A stretch of 64,000 bases of DNA, from assembly GCF_025643595.1 (NCBI RefSeq), contig NZ_CP102826.1, positions 4,712,001 through 4,776,000 of the forward strand, written 5' to 3'. This document shows positions 8,384 through 15,725 of this stretch, piece after piece. The notes beneath the pieces were generated by a model that saw nothing but the letters and a program-made list of their open reading frames with translations, had not been told where the DNA came from and made no database searches. Position 1 is the stretch's first letter. Each line of letters starts with the position of its first letter. The position numbers were made by a program, and so were the translations under genes. The stretch comes from Saccharopolyspora rosea (GTDB taxonomy: Bacteria > Actinomycetota > Actinomycetes > Mycobacteriales > Pseudonocardiaceae).

Positions 8384-9211
8384 GTGCGGATCCTGATCTC
8401 AGCGGACATGGAAGGCGTCACCGGCGTCACCTGGACGGACGACGTGGTGGCCGGAACCGAACCGTGGCAGCGCTTCCGGCGGCTGTTCACCGGCGACGTC
8501 AACGCGTGCGTCGCGGGCCTGCACGACGCCGGCGCCACCGACGTGGTCGTCAACGAGGCCCACTCCGCCCAGCGCAACCTGCTGCTGGAGGAGCTCGACC
8601 CGCGGGCGCGGATGCTCACCGGCAGGCACAAACCCCTGTCGATGATGCAGGGCGTCGACTCCGGTGTGGACGGCGTGGTCTTCCTCGGCTACCACACCGG
8701 CGCGGGCGAGGAGGGCGTGCTGTCCCACACCTACCTGGAGAACTCGATCACCGGCGTCTGGCTGGACGGCGTCCGCGCGAGCGAGGGCCGGCTCAACGCC
8801 GCGCTGGCCGCCGAGCACGGCGTTCCGGTGCTGCTGGTCACCGGCGACGACCGGACGTGCGCGGACGCCGCGGAGTACGCGCCCGCCGCGCGGTCCGTCG
8901 CCGTGAAGGAGTGCGTGAGCCGCTACGCGGCGATCTGCCTGCCGCCCGAACGCACGGCCGAGGCCATCCACTACGCCGCCGCAGCGGCGATGGAGCGGGC
9001 CGGGCGCGGCGAGCCGGACCCGCGCCCGCACCGGGTCGAGGTGGAGTTCGACGCCGCACACCTCGCGGCGGCGGCAGCGGTGGTGCCGACGGTCGACCAG
9101 CTCGACGTCCGCCGCGTCGGCTACGACGCCCCGTCGATGACGGCGGCGATGAAGGCGTTCAAGGTCGTCACGACCGTCGCGGGCCGCGCCATCCAGGACC
9201 TCTACGGCTGA
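8384..9211 (+). CDS. dppA: D-aminopeptidase DppA (family M55)
   Basis: A 275-aa zinc-dependent D-aminopeptidase that releases D-amino acids, classically D-Ala, from short peptides. The M55 metal and catalytic residues appear at the Bacillus subtilis DppA positions: Asp8 and Glu10 (SADMEG), His60 (NEAHS), His104 (GYHTG), His115 (LSHTYLEN) and Glu134. It is divergent from the peptide ABC operon, matching the known association of dppA with a dipeptide permease, so uptake followed by degradation of D-amino-acid peptides is likely. The GTG at 8384 has no ribosome-binding site, but a TAGATT box lies at 8370-8375, 8 nt upstream, as expected for a leaderless transcript. Confidence 0.9.
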   Translation: MRILISADMEGVTGVTWTDDVVAGTEPWQRFRRLFTGDVNACVAGLHDAGATDVVVNEAHSAQRNLLLEELDPRARMLTGRHKPLSMMQGVDSGVDGVVFLGYHTGAGEEGVLSHTYLENSITGVWLDGVRASEGRLNAALAAEHGVPVLLVTGDDRTCADAAEYAPAARSVAVKECVSRYAAICLPPERTAEAIHYAAAAAMERAGRGEPDPRPHRVEVEFDAAHLAAAAAVVPTVDQLDVRRVGYDAPSMTAAMKAFKVVTTVAGRAIQDLYG

Positions 9212-9228
9212 CGAGCCCTCAGGCTCAG

Positions 9229-9459
9229 TGCCTGTCTTTGAACTCGTTGTGCATGGCGGTGCCGGGAGCGGAACCTCAGCGGCCGTCTCGACTCCGGGAG
9301 CCCCTCCTGATGTATGCCCAATACACGGCGTCGGGGCTGTCCTCGCGAGACGACCGCTGAGAACCCGCGGCGGTGCGAGCTGCGAGACCACTCACCGAAA
9401 GAGAAAGCGGCTCCGCCGCTTGCCACACCCCTTCCGGGAGCAGGGTTCAAAGACAGGCA
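9229..9459. mobile_element. MITE-like element, copy A (231 bp)
   Basis: Non-coding element with perfect 15-bp terminal inverted repeats (TGCCTGTCTTTGAAC at 9229-9243 and its complement at 9445-9459), flanked by the direct repeat CTCAG (9224-9228 and 9460-9464) as a 5-bp target duplication. Inside is a second long inverted repeat: 9275-9290 pairs with 9346-9361 (16 nt, one mismatch) around a conserved TGTATGCCCAATACA. It lies between convergent genes. A nearly identical copy is at 31726-31955 and reduced copies are at 54474-54554, 711-756 and 38328-38373. Confidence 0.85.
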
Positions 9460-9465
9460 CTCAGC

Positions 9466-10176
9466 TCAGACGTCGCCCCACCGCGCGGGCTGCCACTGCA
9501 CGGCCTCGGGTCGCTCGCCGGTGCGGGTGAACTCGTCGAGCGCGGCGCGCAGCTCCCGGAACGGCAGCACCGCGTCGCGGGGGAACTTCAACGCGCTGCC
9601 CGCGTCGAACGGCAGCGCGGGTGCGTCCGGCAGCGGCTCGGGGTTGCTGGTGTGCCACGAGGTCAGCTCGCCGTCCTCGGACTCCTCGGTGAAGTTCAGG
9701 ACCCCGATCTCCGACTCGCCGTCGGTGACGATCCGCACCTGCGTGTAGGGCCCCGGCGCGTCCGGGTTCTCGTGCGGCCGGTCCCAGACGTAGAGGTGGC
9801 ACGCACCCGGCACGGACGGCCGCAGCACCCGCTCGACCAGCGCCGCCTTGTCCTCCTCGCTGTGCGCGTAGTGCCGCTCGTCCCCGACCACGGCCGTCGT
9901 GACGGTGATGCCCAGCTCGGTGTTGCGGGCGCCGACGGCCTCGGCCCGCAACCCCTCCATGCAGACCCGGGCCTCCCGCAGCGCCTTGACCGCCGCGCCC
10001 TGGTGGAACACCAGGTCTCCCCAGTACGGATGCCCCAGGACCTTGTTCAGGTCGTCGTAGACGGCGTGGGTGGTCTCGATGAGCTTGTCCAGCGCGTCCA
10101 GCGGGACGTCGGCGAGCCTCGCGAACACGACCGCCGGTTGTTCGGTCGGACCGGGCTCTGGTGACGGATTCGACAT
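9466..10176 (-). CDS. Imm1-family immunity-like protein
   Basis: A 236-aa soluble protein. The C-terminal half resembles the Imm1 immunity family: an acidic strand (ESEIGVLNFTEESEDGE), then a run ending with the Phe-Pro, Leu-Pro-Phe and ARG-type pattern before TRTGERPEAVQWQP, which matches the family's closing Tyr/Phe-x-x-Thr-Gly-x-Arg-Pro-x-x-Val-x-Trp-Gln motif. Imm1 proteins neutralise deaminase or nuclease toxins of contact-dependent or polymorphic systems. No toxin gene is adjacent, so it may be an orphan or have another role. The ATG at 10176 is preferred because GGGAAGG precedes it; an in-frame ATG lies at 10191. Confidence 0.55.
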   Translation of the reverse strand: MSNPSPEPGPTEQPAVVFARLADVPLDALDKLIETTHAVYDDLNKVLGHPYWGDLVFHQGAAVKALREARVCMEGLRAEAVGARNTELGITVTTAVVGDERHYAHSEEDKAALVERVLRPSVPGACHLYVWDRPHENPDAPGPYTQVRIVTDGESEIGVLNFTEESEDGELTSWHTSNPEPLPDAPALPFDAGSALKFPRDAVLPFRELRAALDEFTRTGERPEAVQWQPARWGDV

Positions 10177-10362
10177 GCGCCTTCCCTGCATCCACTACGG
10201 ATCGAGGGCGACCGGTCCGGGCGCCCCACCTGCCGTTGTGCACCGACCTCGTGCGCCGGTGGCGCACCGCCGCGCGTGCCGGGCCTCGTCCGGACGGCCG
10301 GTGACGCCGCACGCCCAGAGGTTACCGCGCGTCACATCGCGCGTTCGCGGCGCCACCGGTGG

Positions 10363-10989
10363 TCAACTCGCGAAGTCGCGCAGCACCTCCACGGGCGGTT
10401 CGTCCTCGACCGAGCCCAGGGACAACAGCGCCCGCGCCAGCACCTCCGGAGCGTCCATCCCGATCTCGCTCACCAGGTCCTCGGGCAGGCTGAGCATCGA
10501 CAGCGCGACGCCGAGCATCCCGGCGTCGAGCAGCCCGGCCCCGCGCCGGCTCATCCGGCGCCCGACAGCGGTGTTGAGCTGCACCGCCGTGTCCACGTCG
10601 GCGCGCACGATCTGCCCGATCGCCGCGGACACCTCGGCGTTGCGCACCGCCTCCAGGTGCAGTTCGAACAGCGCGAGGAACTGCGCTCGCGCACTGGTCG
10701 CCATCCGGCGCAGCATCGCCGCGTACAGCGCGACGACGTGCTCACCGGTCAACCCGTCGGGAACCCGCCCCCGCAGCTCGCGCAGCGCGGCGGTGTGCTG
10801 GTCGGCCAGGTACTGCGCGGCGGCCTGGAACAGCGCGCTGCGCGTCGGGTAGTAGTTCTTCGTCGTGCCTTCCGGCACCACGGCCTGGCGGTCGATGGCG
10901 CGATGCGTCAGCCCGCGACCGCCCTCCCGCGCCAGCACCTCGATGGCTGCCTCGGCGAGCAGTTCCCGGCGGTTGCCTCGTTGCGGCAT
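10363..10989 (-). CDS. TetR-family transcriptional regulator
   Basis: A 208-aa regulator with a standard TetR N-terminal helix-turn-helix: residues 7-50 include ELLAEAAIEVLAREG, GLTHRAIDRQAVVPEGT and NYYPTRSALFQAAA. The C-terminal ligand domain is helical, with the usual length of about 150 residues. The ATG at 10989 has GGGGG six bases upstream. It is divergent from the SIS-domain gene, about 150 bp away, so it may regulate that gene or itself. No ligand can be read from the sequence. Confidence 0.88.
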   Translation of the reverse strand: MPQRGNRRELLAEAAIEVLAREGGRGLTHRAIDRQAVVPEGTTKNYYPTRSALFQAAAQYLADQHTAALRELRGRVPDGLTGEHVVALYAAMLRRMATSARAQFLALFELHLEAVRNAEVSAAIGQIVRADVDTAVQLNTAVGRRMSRRGAGLLDAGMLGVALSMLSLPEDLVSEIGMDAPEVLARALLSLGSVEDEPPVEVLRDFAS

Positions 10990-11075
10990 GCATCCCCCGG
11001 CGGCTCGGCTTGCAGTACTGATCAACAGCCTAGCCGCCGAACCACACCAGTGGTGGGCAGGGGCGCGGGCATGTC

Positions 11076-11110
11076 TTGACCAGCGAACACCCGGATTGGT
11101 ATAGACCTCA
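11076..11110 (+). promoter_or_regulatory. Promoter with DasR-like operator upstream of the SIS gene
   Basis: A -35 TTGACC (11076-11081) and -10 TATAGA (11100-11105) are separated by 18 bp. The -10 is embedded in ATTGGTATAGACCTCA (11095-11110), which differs by one base in its core from the GGTCTAGACC centre of dre sites bound by the amino-sugar regulator DasR and other HutC-type GntR proteins. An operator over the -10 implies repression. The predicted transcription start is near 11112, which leaves a leader with GGGAG before the ATG at 11143. Confidence 0.55.
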
Positions 11111-11142
11111 TGTCCCATTCCGCCGCCCCGGGAGCGCCTGCC

Positions 11143-11877
11143 ATGCCGGAGAAGACCCCCGTCCACGCCGAACGAACGCTGGAGCACCTGCGCACCGTGG
11201 GCGCCCGCAACGCGGAACCCCTCCGCACCGCCGCGGACCTGCTGTTCTCCGCCGTCCGCCGGGACGGCCTGGTGTACACCGCCGGCGCCGGGCACTCCCT
11301 GGTCGGCGTGATGGAGTCGTTCTACCGCGCCGGCGGCCTCGCCCCGGTCCGCCCCCTGTACCACCCCGACCTGCTCCCCCTGCACGGCGCCGCGACCAGC
11401 ACCGCCACCGAGCGCCGCAGCGGCCTGGCGGAGGAGGTGCTGACCGACGCGGGATTCCGCGGCGGCACCGACGTGCTGGTGGTGTTCTCCACCTCGGGCG
11501 TCAACCCGTACCCGGTGGAACTGGCGATGAACGCGCGCAAGGCCGGATCACCGGTCATCGCCGTCACCTCGCCGACCGCGACCGCCGCAGCACCCCGACG
11601 CGCGACGTCCACGCTGGCCGAGCAGGCGGACGTCGTCCTGGACACGCTGGTGCCCAGCGGTGACGCGGGCTACCCGCCGGCCGCCCCGGTCACCGCCCCG
11701 GCGTCGACCCTGGCCAACGCGTTCCTGTGGAACATGCTGCTGGTGCAGCTGCACGAACTGGCCGCGGCGGCGGGTCTGGAGCTCCCGGTCTGGCGCAGCT
11801 CGAACGCGGTCGGCGGTGACGAGGCGAACGCCGCCAACCTGGCGCGCTACGCCGAACGCGTTCCCGGCCTGCGGTGA
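11143..11877 (+). CDS. SIS-domain sugar isomerase-like protein (UPF0309 type)
   Basis: A 244-aa sugar isomerase (SIS) domain protein. Visible features are the glycine loop in YTAGAGHSLVGV, FYRAGGLAPVRP, the second phosphosugar loop FSTSGVNPYPVELA, and a C-terminal PVWRSSNAVGGDE segment typical of the UPF0309 group. Members are thought to bind phosphorylated amino sugars; the reaction is not established. I prefer ATG 11143 over the in-frame ATG 11110 because the latter lies at the predicted transcription start with no ribosome-binding site, while GGGAG precedes 11143. Regulation by a DasR-like repressor is suggested by the promoter and fits an amino-sugar role. The 3' end is almost flush with the convergent hydratase gene. 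Confidence 0.75.
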   Translation: MPEKTPVHAERTLEHLRTVGARNAEPLRTAADLLFSAVRRDGLVYTAGAGHSLVGVMESFYRAGGLAPVRPLYHPDLLPLHGAATSTATERRSGLAEEVLTDAGFRGGTDVLVVFSTSGVNPYPVELAMNARKAGSPVIAVTSPTATAAAPRRATSTLAEQADVVLDTLVPSGDAGYPPAAPVTAPASTLANAFLWNMLLVQLHELAAAAGLELPVWRSSNAVGGDEANAANLARYAERVPGLR

Positions 11878-11878
11878 G

Positions 11879-12712
11879 TCACGGAGCGCCGAAGCGCTCG
11901 GCCAGTTCGGCGATGCACCGCAACTGAGCCGCCCGCTCCTCGGCGAGCTGCTGCTCGGGATCGACGGCCTCGTCGGCCTGCACCAGCAGTTCCAGGGTTT
12001 CGCGGACAGCCGTCCGCGGCGGCTGGGCGACCGCCTCGGCCAGTTCGTCGACCGCGACGTCCAGCCGCTCCCCCGGCACCACCGCGTTCGCCAGGCCCAG
12101 CCGCAGCGCCTCCTCGGCCGGGACCTCCCGGCCGGTCAGGCAGATCTCCACCGCACGCGCGTAACCGACCGCCTTGACCAGCGGCAGCGTGCCGCCCAGG
12201 TCGGGCACCAGGCCGAGTCCGGTCTCGGCCATCCGGAACCGGGCGTCGTCGGCCACCACCCGCAGGTCGCAGGCAAGCGCCAGCTGGAAGCCCGCCCCGA
12301 TGGCGTGCCCTTGCACCGCCGCGATCGTGACCCGCTCGGGTTCCCGCAACCAGCTGAAGCCCTGCTGGAACCCGGCGATGTCCGCGTCGGCCTGTTCGGT
12401 GGGCCGTTCCGCCAGCGCGGCCAGCCCCGGCGCGCCGTCGACCTCGGCGGAAGTGAACAGCCTGCGGTCGAGCCCGGCGGAGAACGCCCGGCCCGCACCG
12501 CGCACCACGACCACCCGGACCTCGGGATCGAGGCGCTGCCCGATCTCCCGCAGCGCCTGCCAGGTCAACGGCGTCTGCGCGTTGAGCCGGTCCGGACGGT
12601 TGAGCGTGATCGTGGCCCGCCACCCCTGGACCGCAAGTCCCACACCCCCGCGGTCCAGCAGGTCGGCCTCCACTGTCGACTCCGCCAAGCGGGCCTCCGT
12701 TGAGTTCAGCAT
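11879..12712 (-). CDS. Enoyl-CoA hydratase/isomerase (EchA12-like)
   Basis: A 277-aa crotonase-fold protein. It has the first oxyanion-hole segment (RAFSAGLDRRLF, around residues 85-97), the second (AAVQGHAIGAGFQLALACD, around 140-158) and the MAETGLGLVPDLGGTLPL stretch that carries the catalytic acid position. It should hydrate or isomerise a 2-enoyl-CoA; the substrate is unknown. Its place next to the small HTH and ABC-F genes matches echA12 (Rv1472) beside Rv1473 and Rv1473A, so orthology is likely. The ATG at 12712 has no ribosome-binding site. A TTG at 12688 behind GGAGG is a good alternative start. Confidence 0.85.
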   Translation of the reverse strand: MLNSTEARLAESTVEADLLDRGGVGLAVQGWRATITLNRPDRLNAQTPLTWQALREIGQRLDPEVRVVVVRGAGRAFSAGLDRRLFTSAEVDGAPGLAALAERPTEQADADIAGFQQGFSWLREPERVTIAAVQGHAIGAGFQLALACDLRVVADDARFRMAETGLGLVPDLGGTLPLVKAVGYARAVEICLTGREVPAEEALRLGLANAVVPGERLDVAVDELAEAVAQPPRTAVRETLELLVQADEAVDPEQQLAEERAAQLRCIAELAERFGAP

Positions 12713-12788
12713 CGACCGGTCGGCATCAACCGTAACGCCCGCCGATCATGATGGAGTCGCCGTGTGCCGCGCCGTGCACAAACGCGCT

Positions 12789-12813
12789 GGGCACGCCACG
12801 TCGTGGCGTGCCC
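12789..12813 (-). terminator. Hairpin terminator downstream of the small HTH gene
   Basis: Perfect 10-bp stem GGGCACGCCA/TGGCGTGCCC with a 5-nt loop that can zip further to 12 bp. It lies 35 bp after the stop of the HTH gene and upstream of the hydratase gene. No T-tract is present. Confidence 0.55.
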
Positions 12814-12847
12814 GTCCAGGTGCGCGTGGCGACGCGCGGCGTGGTTC

Positions 12848-13057
12848 TCACTTCTTCTTGGAACGTGTCGCGCCCCCGCGCCCGCGCAGCTGCACGCCGG
12901 ATTCGCTCAGCACGCGGTGCACGAACCCGTACGAACGACCGGTCGCTTCCGCCAGCGCGCGGATGCTCGCCCCCTTCTCGTATTTCTTTCTCAGGTCACT
13001 GGCCAGCTTGTCCCGCGCGCTCCCGGTGATGCGCGCACCTTTCTTCAGCTCAGCCAC
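12848..13057 (-). CDS. Small helix-turn-helix protein (Rv1473A-like)
   Basis: A 69-aa basic protein. A Lys-rich N-terminus (AELKKGARITGSARDKL) is followed by a helix-turn-helix (KKYEKGASIRALAEATGRSYGFVHRVL) and a short Arg/Lys-rich tail (LRGRGGATRSKKK). It is highly conserved in actinobacteria as a presumed DNA-binding regulator; the M. tuberculosis counterpart at this spot is Rv1473A. The GTG at 13057 is chosen because GGCGGGGA and GGAGGGAAGG lie upstream, although the frame is open further 5'. It is transcribed in the same direction as the neighbouring ABC-F gene but separated by about 200 bp. Confidence 0.82.
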   Translation of the reverse strand: MAELKKGARITGSARDKLASDLRKKYEKGASIRALAEATGRSYGFVHRVLSESGVQLRGRGGATRSKKK

Positions 13058-13254
13058 GGTGTCCCCGCCTTCCCTCCGAGCAGGTCGGGCCTCGCGACCC
13101 CTGTCAGCGCAATGATCGAACAGGAAAGCCGCGAACGCCAGGCGATCATGGAAAAAAGATCGGCCATCGGTCGAGAGGGAAGCGTGGCGATCACCGGAAT
13201 GCACTAATCCATCCGCAGTAACGCACGCTGCGAGTCACGCCGCTTCGGGTGGTT

Positions 13255-14883
13255 CTACGCCAACTGCACGAGTTCCAGGTAGTCCTCCGACCAGTGGTCC
13301 TCGGTTCCGTCCGGAAGCAGGATGACCCGCTCGGGTTGGAGTGCCTGCACGGCGCCCGGATCGTGCGTGACCAGCACGACCGCGCCGGTGAAGCTGCGCA
13401 GGGCGTCGAGCACCTGCTCGCGGCTGGCGGGGTCGAGGTTGTTCGTCGGCTCGTCCAGCAGCAGCACGTTCGCAGCGCTGGAGACCAGACCCGCCAGCGC
13501 GAGGCGGGTCTTCTCGCCGCCGGAGAGGGTGCCCGCGGGCTGCTGGAGCTGTTCGCCGGCGAACAGGAACGTGCCGAGCAGCGTGCGCAGCTGCTGTTCG
13601 GCGGTGTCCGGGGCGGCGCGGCGCACGTTCTCCCACACCGACGCGTCGTGGTCGAGCGTTTCGTGCTCCTGCGCGTAATAGCCGATGCGCAGCCCGTGAC
13701 CGGCGACGACTTCGCCGGAGTCCGGACTTTCCAGACCGGCCAGCAACCGCAGCAGGGTCGTCTTGCCCGCGCCGTTGAGGCCCAGCACGACGACCTTGGC
13801 GCCGCGGTCCACCGCCAGGTCGACACCGCTGAAGATCTCCAGCGAACCGTAGGACTTCGACAGGCCGTCGGCGGTCAGCGGGGTGCGCCCGCACGACGCC
13901 GGTTCCGGGAAGCGGATCCGCGCGACCTTGTCCTGGGCCTGTTCGGACTCGGTGCCCGCCAGCAGTTTCTCGGCTCGTTTGGCCATGTTCTGCGCGGCCA
14001 CCGCCTTGGTCGCCTTGGCGCGCATCTTGTCGGCCTGCGCCATCAGCGCGGACGCCTTCTTCTCGGCGTTGGCGCGCTCGCGGCGGCGGCGCTTCTCGTC
14101 GGCGGCCCGCGCCTCCTGGTAACGCCGCCAGTCCATGTTGTAGACGTCGGCCTCGCCGCGGACCGCGTCGAGGAACCACACCTTGTTGACCACGGCGGCG
14201 AGCAGGTCGACGTCGTGGCTGATGACCACGAGACCGCCGTCGTGGTTGCGCAGGAACTCCCGCAGCCAGGCGATCGAGTCGGCGTCGAGGTGGTTGGTCG
14301 GCTCGTCCAGCAGCAACGTGGTCGCCGACCGGCCGCCCGGGCCGACCTCGGAGGCGGCGAACAGGATGCGCGCCAGCTCGACGCGGCGCCGCTGCCCGCC
14401 GGACAGGGTGCGCAGCGGCTGGTTGAGCACGCGGTCGGGCAGGCCGAGGTTGCCGCAGATCCGGCCCGCCTCGCTCTCGGCGGCGTACCCGCCGCGCGCG
14501 GCGAACCGCTCCTCCAGGCGACCGTAGCGGGCGATCGCGCGGTCGCGTTCCCGGTCGTCGGCGAGCTCGGCCATCGCGGTCTGGGCCTTCTCCATGTCCC
14601 GCACCAGCTGGTCGAGACCGCGCGCGGACAGCACCCGGTCCTTCGCGGTCACCGACAGGTCGCCCTCGCGCGGGTCCTGCGGGAGGTACCCGAGCTCGCC
14701 GCGCCGCAGCACCTCGCCGCCGTAGGGCTCGCCCTCGCCCGCGAGCACGCGCAACGTCGTCGTCTTGCCTGCGCCGTTGCGGCCCACCAGACCGATCCGA
14801 TCACCGGGCTGGACGCGCAGGGTGGCGTCGGACAGCAGGATGCGGGAGCCCGCGCGCAACTCCAGGCCCGTGGCAGAGATCAC
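13255..14883 (-). CDS. ABC-F family ATPase (ribosome-associated, Rv1473-like)
   Basis: A 542-aa soluble tandem ABC ATPase with no membrane segments. NBD1 has GRNGAGKTT, signature LSGGQRRR and Walker B LLLDEPTNHLD; NBD2 has GLNGAGKTT, LSGGEKTR and LLLDEPTNNLD. Between them is a charged helical linker of about 80 residues (RRRRERANAEKKASALMAQADKMR region), the ABC-F P-site tRNA-interaction motif. ABC-F proteins act on the ribosome, some protecting it from antibiotics and others tuning translation. The M. tuberculosis counterpart Rv1473 has been described as a macrolide-type ABC protein. The ATG is preceded by GGAG and by a leader with two hairpins, which could allow attenuation. Confidence 0.9.
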   Translation of the reverse strand: MISATGLELRAGSRILLSDATLRVQPGDRIGLVGRNGAGKTTTLRVLAGEGEPYGGEVLRRGELGYLPQDPREGDLSVTAKDRVLSARGLDQLVRDMEKAQTAMAELADDRERDRAIARYGRLEERFAARGGYAAESEAGRICGNLGLPDRVLNQPLRTLSGGQRRRVELARILFAASEVGPGGRSATTLLLDEPTNHLDADSIAWLREFLRNHDGGLVVISHDVDLLAAVVNKVWFLDAVRGEADVYNMDWRRYQEARAADEKRRRRERANAEKKASALMAQADKMRAKATKAVAAQNMAKRAEKLLAGTESEQAQDKVARIRFPEPASCGRTPLTADGLSKSYGSLEIFSGVDLAVDRGAKVVVLGLNGAGKTTLLRLLAGLESPDSGEVVAGHGLRIGYYAQEHETLDHDASVWENVRRAAPDTAEQQLRTLLGTFLFAGEQLQQPAGTLSGGEKTRLALAGLVSSAANVLLLDEPTNNLDPASREQVLDALRSFTGAVVLVTHDPGAVQALQPERVILLPDGTEDHWSEDYLELVQLA

Positions 14884-14926
14884 CAGAAACTCCGAGGAAA
14901 GTCGTGGTCGAGCGGGGTCGTGAAAG

Positions 14927-14976
14927 CGCCCACCTGACCGGGGCCGGGTGGGCGGGATGACGCGCTAATCAGCGCG
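14927..14976 (-). promoter_or_regulatory. Leader hairpins upstream of the ABC-F gene
   Basis: Two stem-loops lie in the 5' region of the ABC-F gene. 14961-14976 is CGCGCT-AATC-AGCGCG, a 6-bp stem with 4-nt loop. 14927-14954 is an 8-bp stem, CGCCCACC/GGTGGGCG, with a 12-nt loop. Attenuation leaders are known for antibiotic-resistance ABC-F genes, so a regulatory leader is plausible but unproven. Confidence 0.35.
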
Positions 14977-15056
14977 AGCGGAAACGCGGAGGCTGACCAC
15001 GGGACCAGTGTAACGGGGGCCGTCCAGCGAATTGATCGCGGACCTGGTCTCCTCGG

Positions 15057-15725
15057 TCACACCGGGTCGCAGACCTCGACCTCGACGCAGGTCGCACGCC
15101 GGGCGGCCGCGTCGAGCACGGCGCGCCGGGGCTCGGGCACGTCGAGCACGCGGGGCTCGGCGGCGGCGAGCAGGTCGGTCAGCCGGGGGTCGGCGCGCAG
15201 CTCCTCCAGCGCCCGGCGGTCGCCACCGAGGACCACGCCGTCGAGCCGTTCGGCCAGCAGCAGCCGAGCCACGTCGTCGGCCGCCGACCGGACGGCGCGC
15301 CGCCCCTGGTCCTGGCGGCGGCGGGCGAAGCGCTGCTGCGACCAGCCGCCCGCCTTGGTGCGGCCCTGCACCAGGTGCCGGTCGGTGGTGGAGCGCTCGA
15401 CCCGGCCGCCGAGTGCGATGCCGACGCTGTGCGCGCCCCGGCGGACCAGCACGATCCCGATGCGGCGCGGCACGCGCAGGTGCGCGACCAGCGGCTCGAC
15501 GACCAGCCCGGCGCGGTGGCCGTGCGGCGGCGGCAGCGGACCGAACGGGACGTCGACCGCCGCCCGCGCGCCGTCCGCCGCGCGGACCTCCACCCGCCGG
15601 TCCCCCAGCGATGTCGACTCGACGCCCCCGTGGCCCGCGGCGAAGCGTTCGAACCAGCCCGCCAGGCGTTCCGGCTCGACCTCGACCGCACGCCCGCCGC
15701 CCGGCAGCTGCCTGACCCGGTTCAC
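15057..15725 (-). CDS. acVLRF1-family release factor-like peptidyl-tRNA hydrolase
   Basis: A 222-aa protein of the Vms1/eRF1-like (VLRF1) superfamily, actinobacterial branch. The diagnostic loop TKAGGWSQQRFARRR is near residues 120-135; its Gly-Gly-x-x-Gln arrangement resembles the catalytic GxxQ of release factors. The fold before it includes GIVLVRRGAHSVGIALGGRV. Family members are thought to hydrolyse peptidyl-tRNA on stalled ribosomes. The GTG start at 15725 overlaps the dGTPase stop (GTGA), fixing the start and coupling translation to dgt. The family assignment rests on motif recognition. Confidence 0.75.
   Translation of the reverse strand: MNRVRQLPGGGRAVEVEPERLAGWFERFAAGHGGVESTSLGDRRVEVRAADGARAAVDVPFGPLPPPHGHRAGLVVEPLVAHLRVPRRIGIVLVRRGAHSVGIALGGRVERSTTDRHLVQGRTKAGGWSQQRFARRRQDQGRRAVRSAADDVARLLLAERLDGVVLGGDRRALEELRADPRLTDLLAAAEPRVLDVPEPRRAVLDAAARRATCVEVEVCDPV

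Noticed and set aside
9228..9530. Open frame across MITE copy A that could encode a 100-aa protein
   Set aside because: The frame is not preserved in copy B, where a stop codon interrupts it, and both ends coincide with the terminal inverted repeats. The conserved sequence is better explained by the repeat structure.
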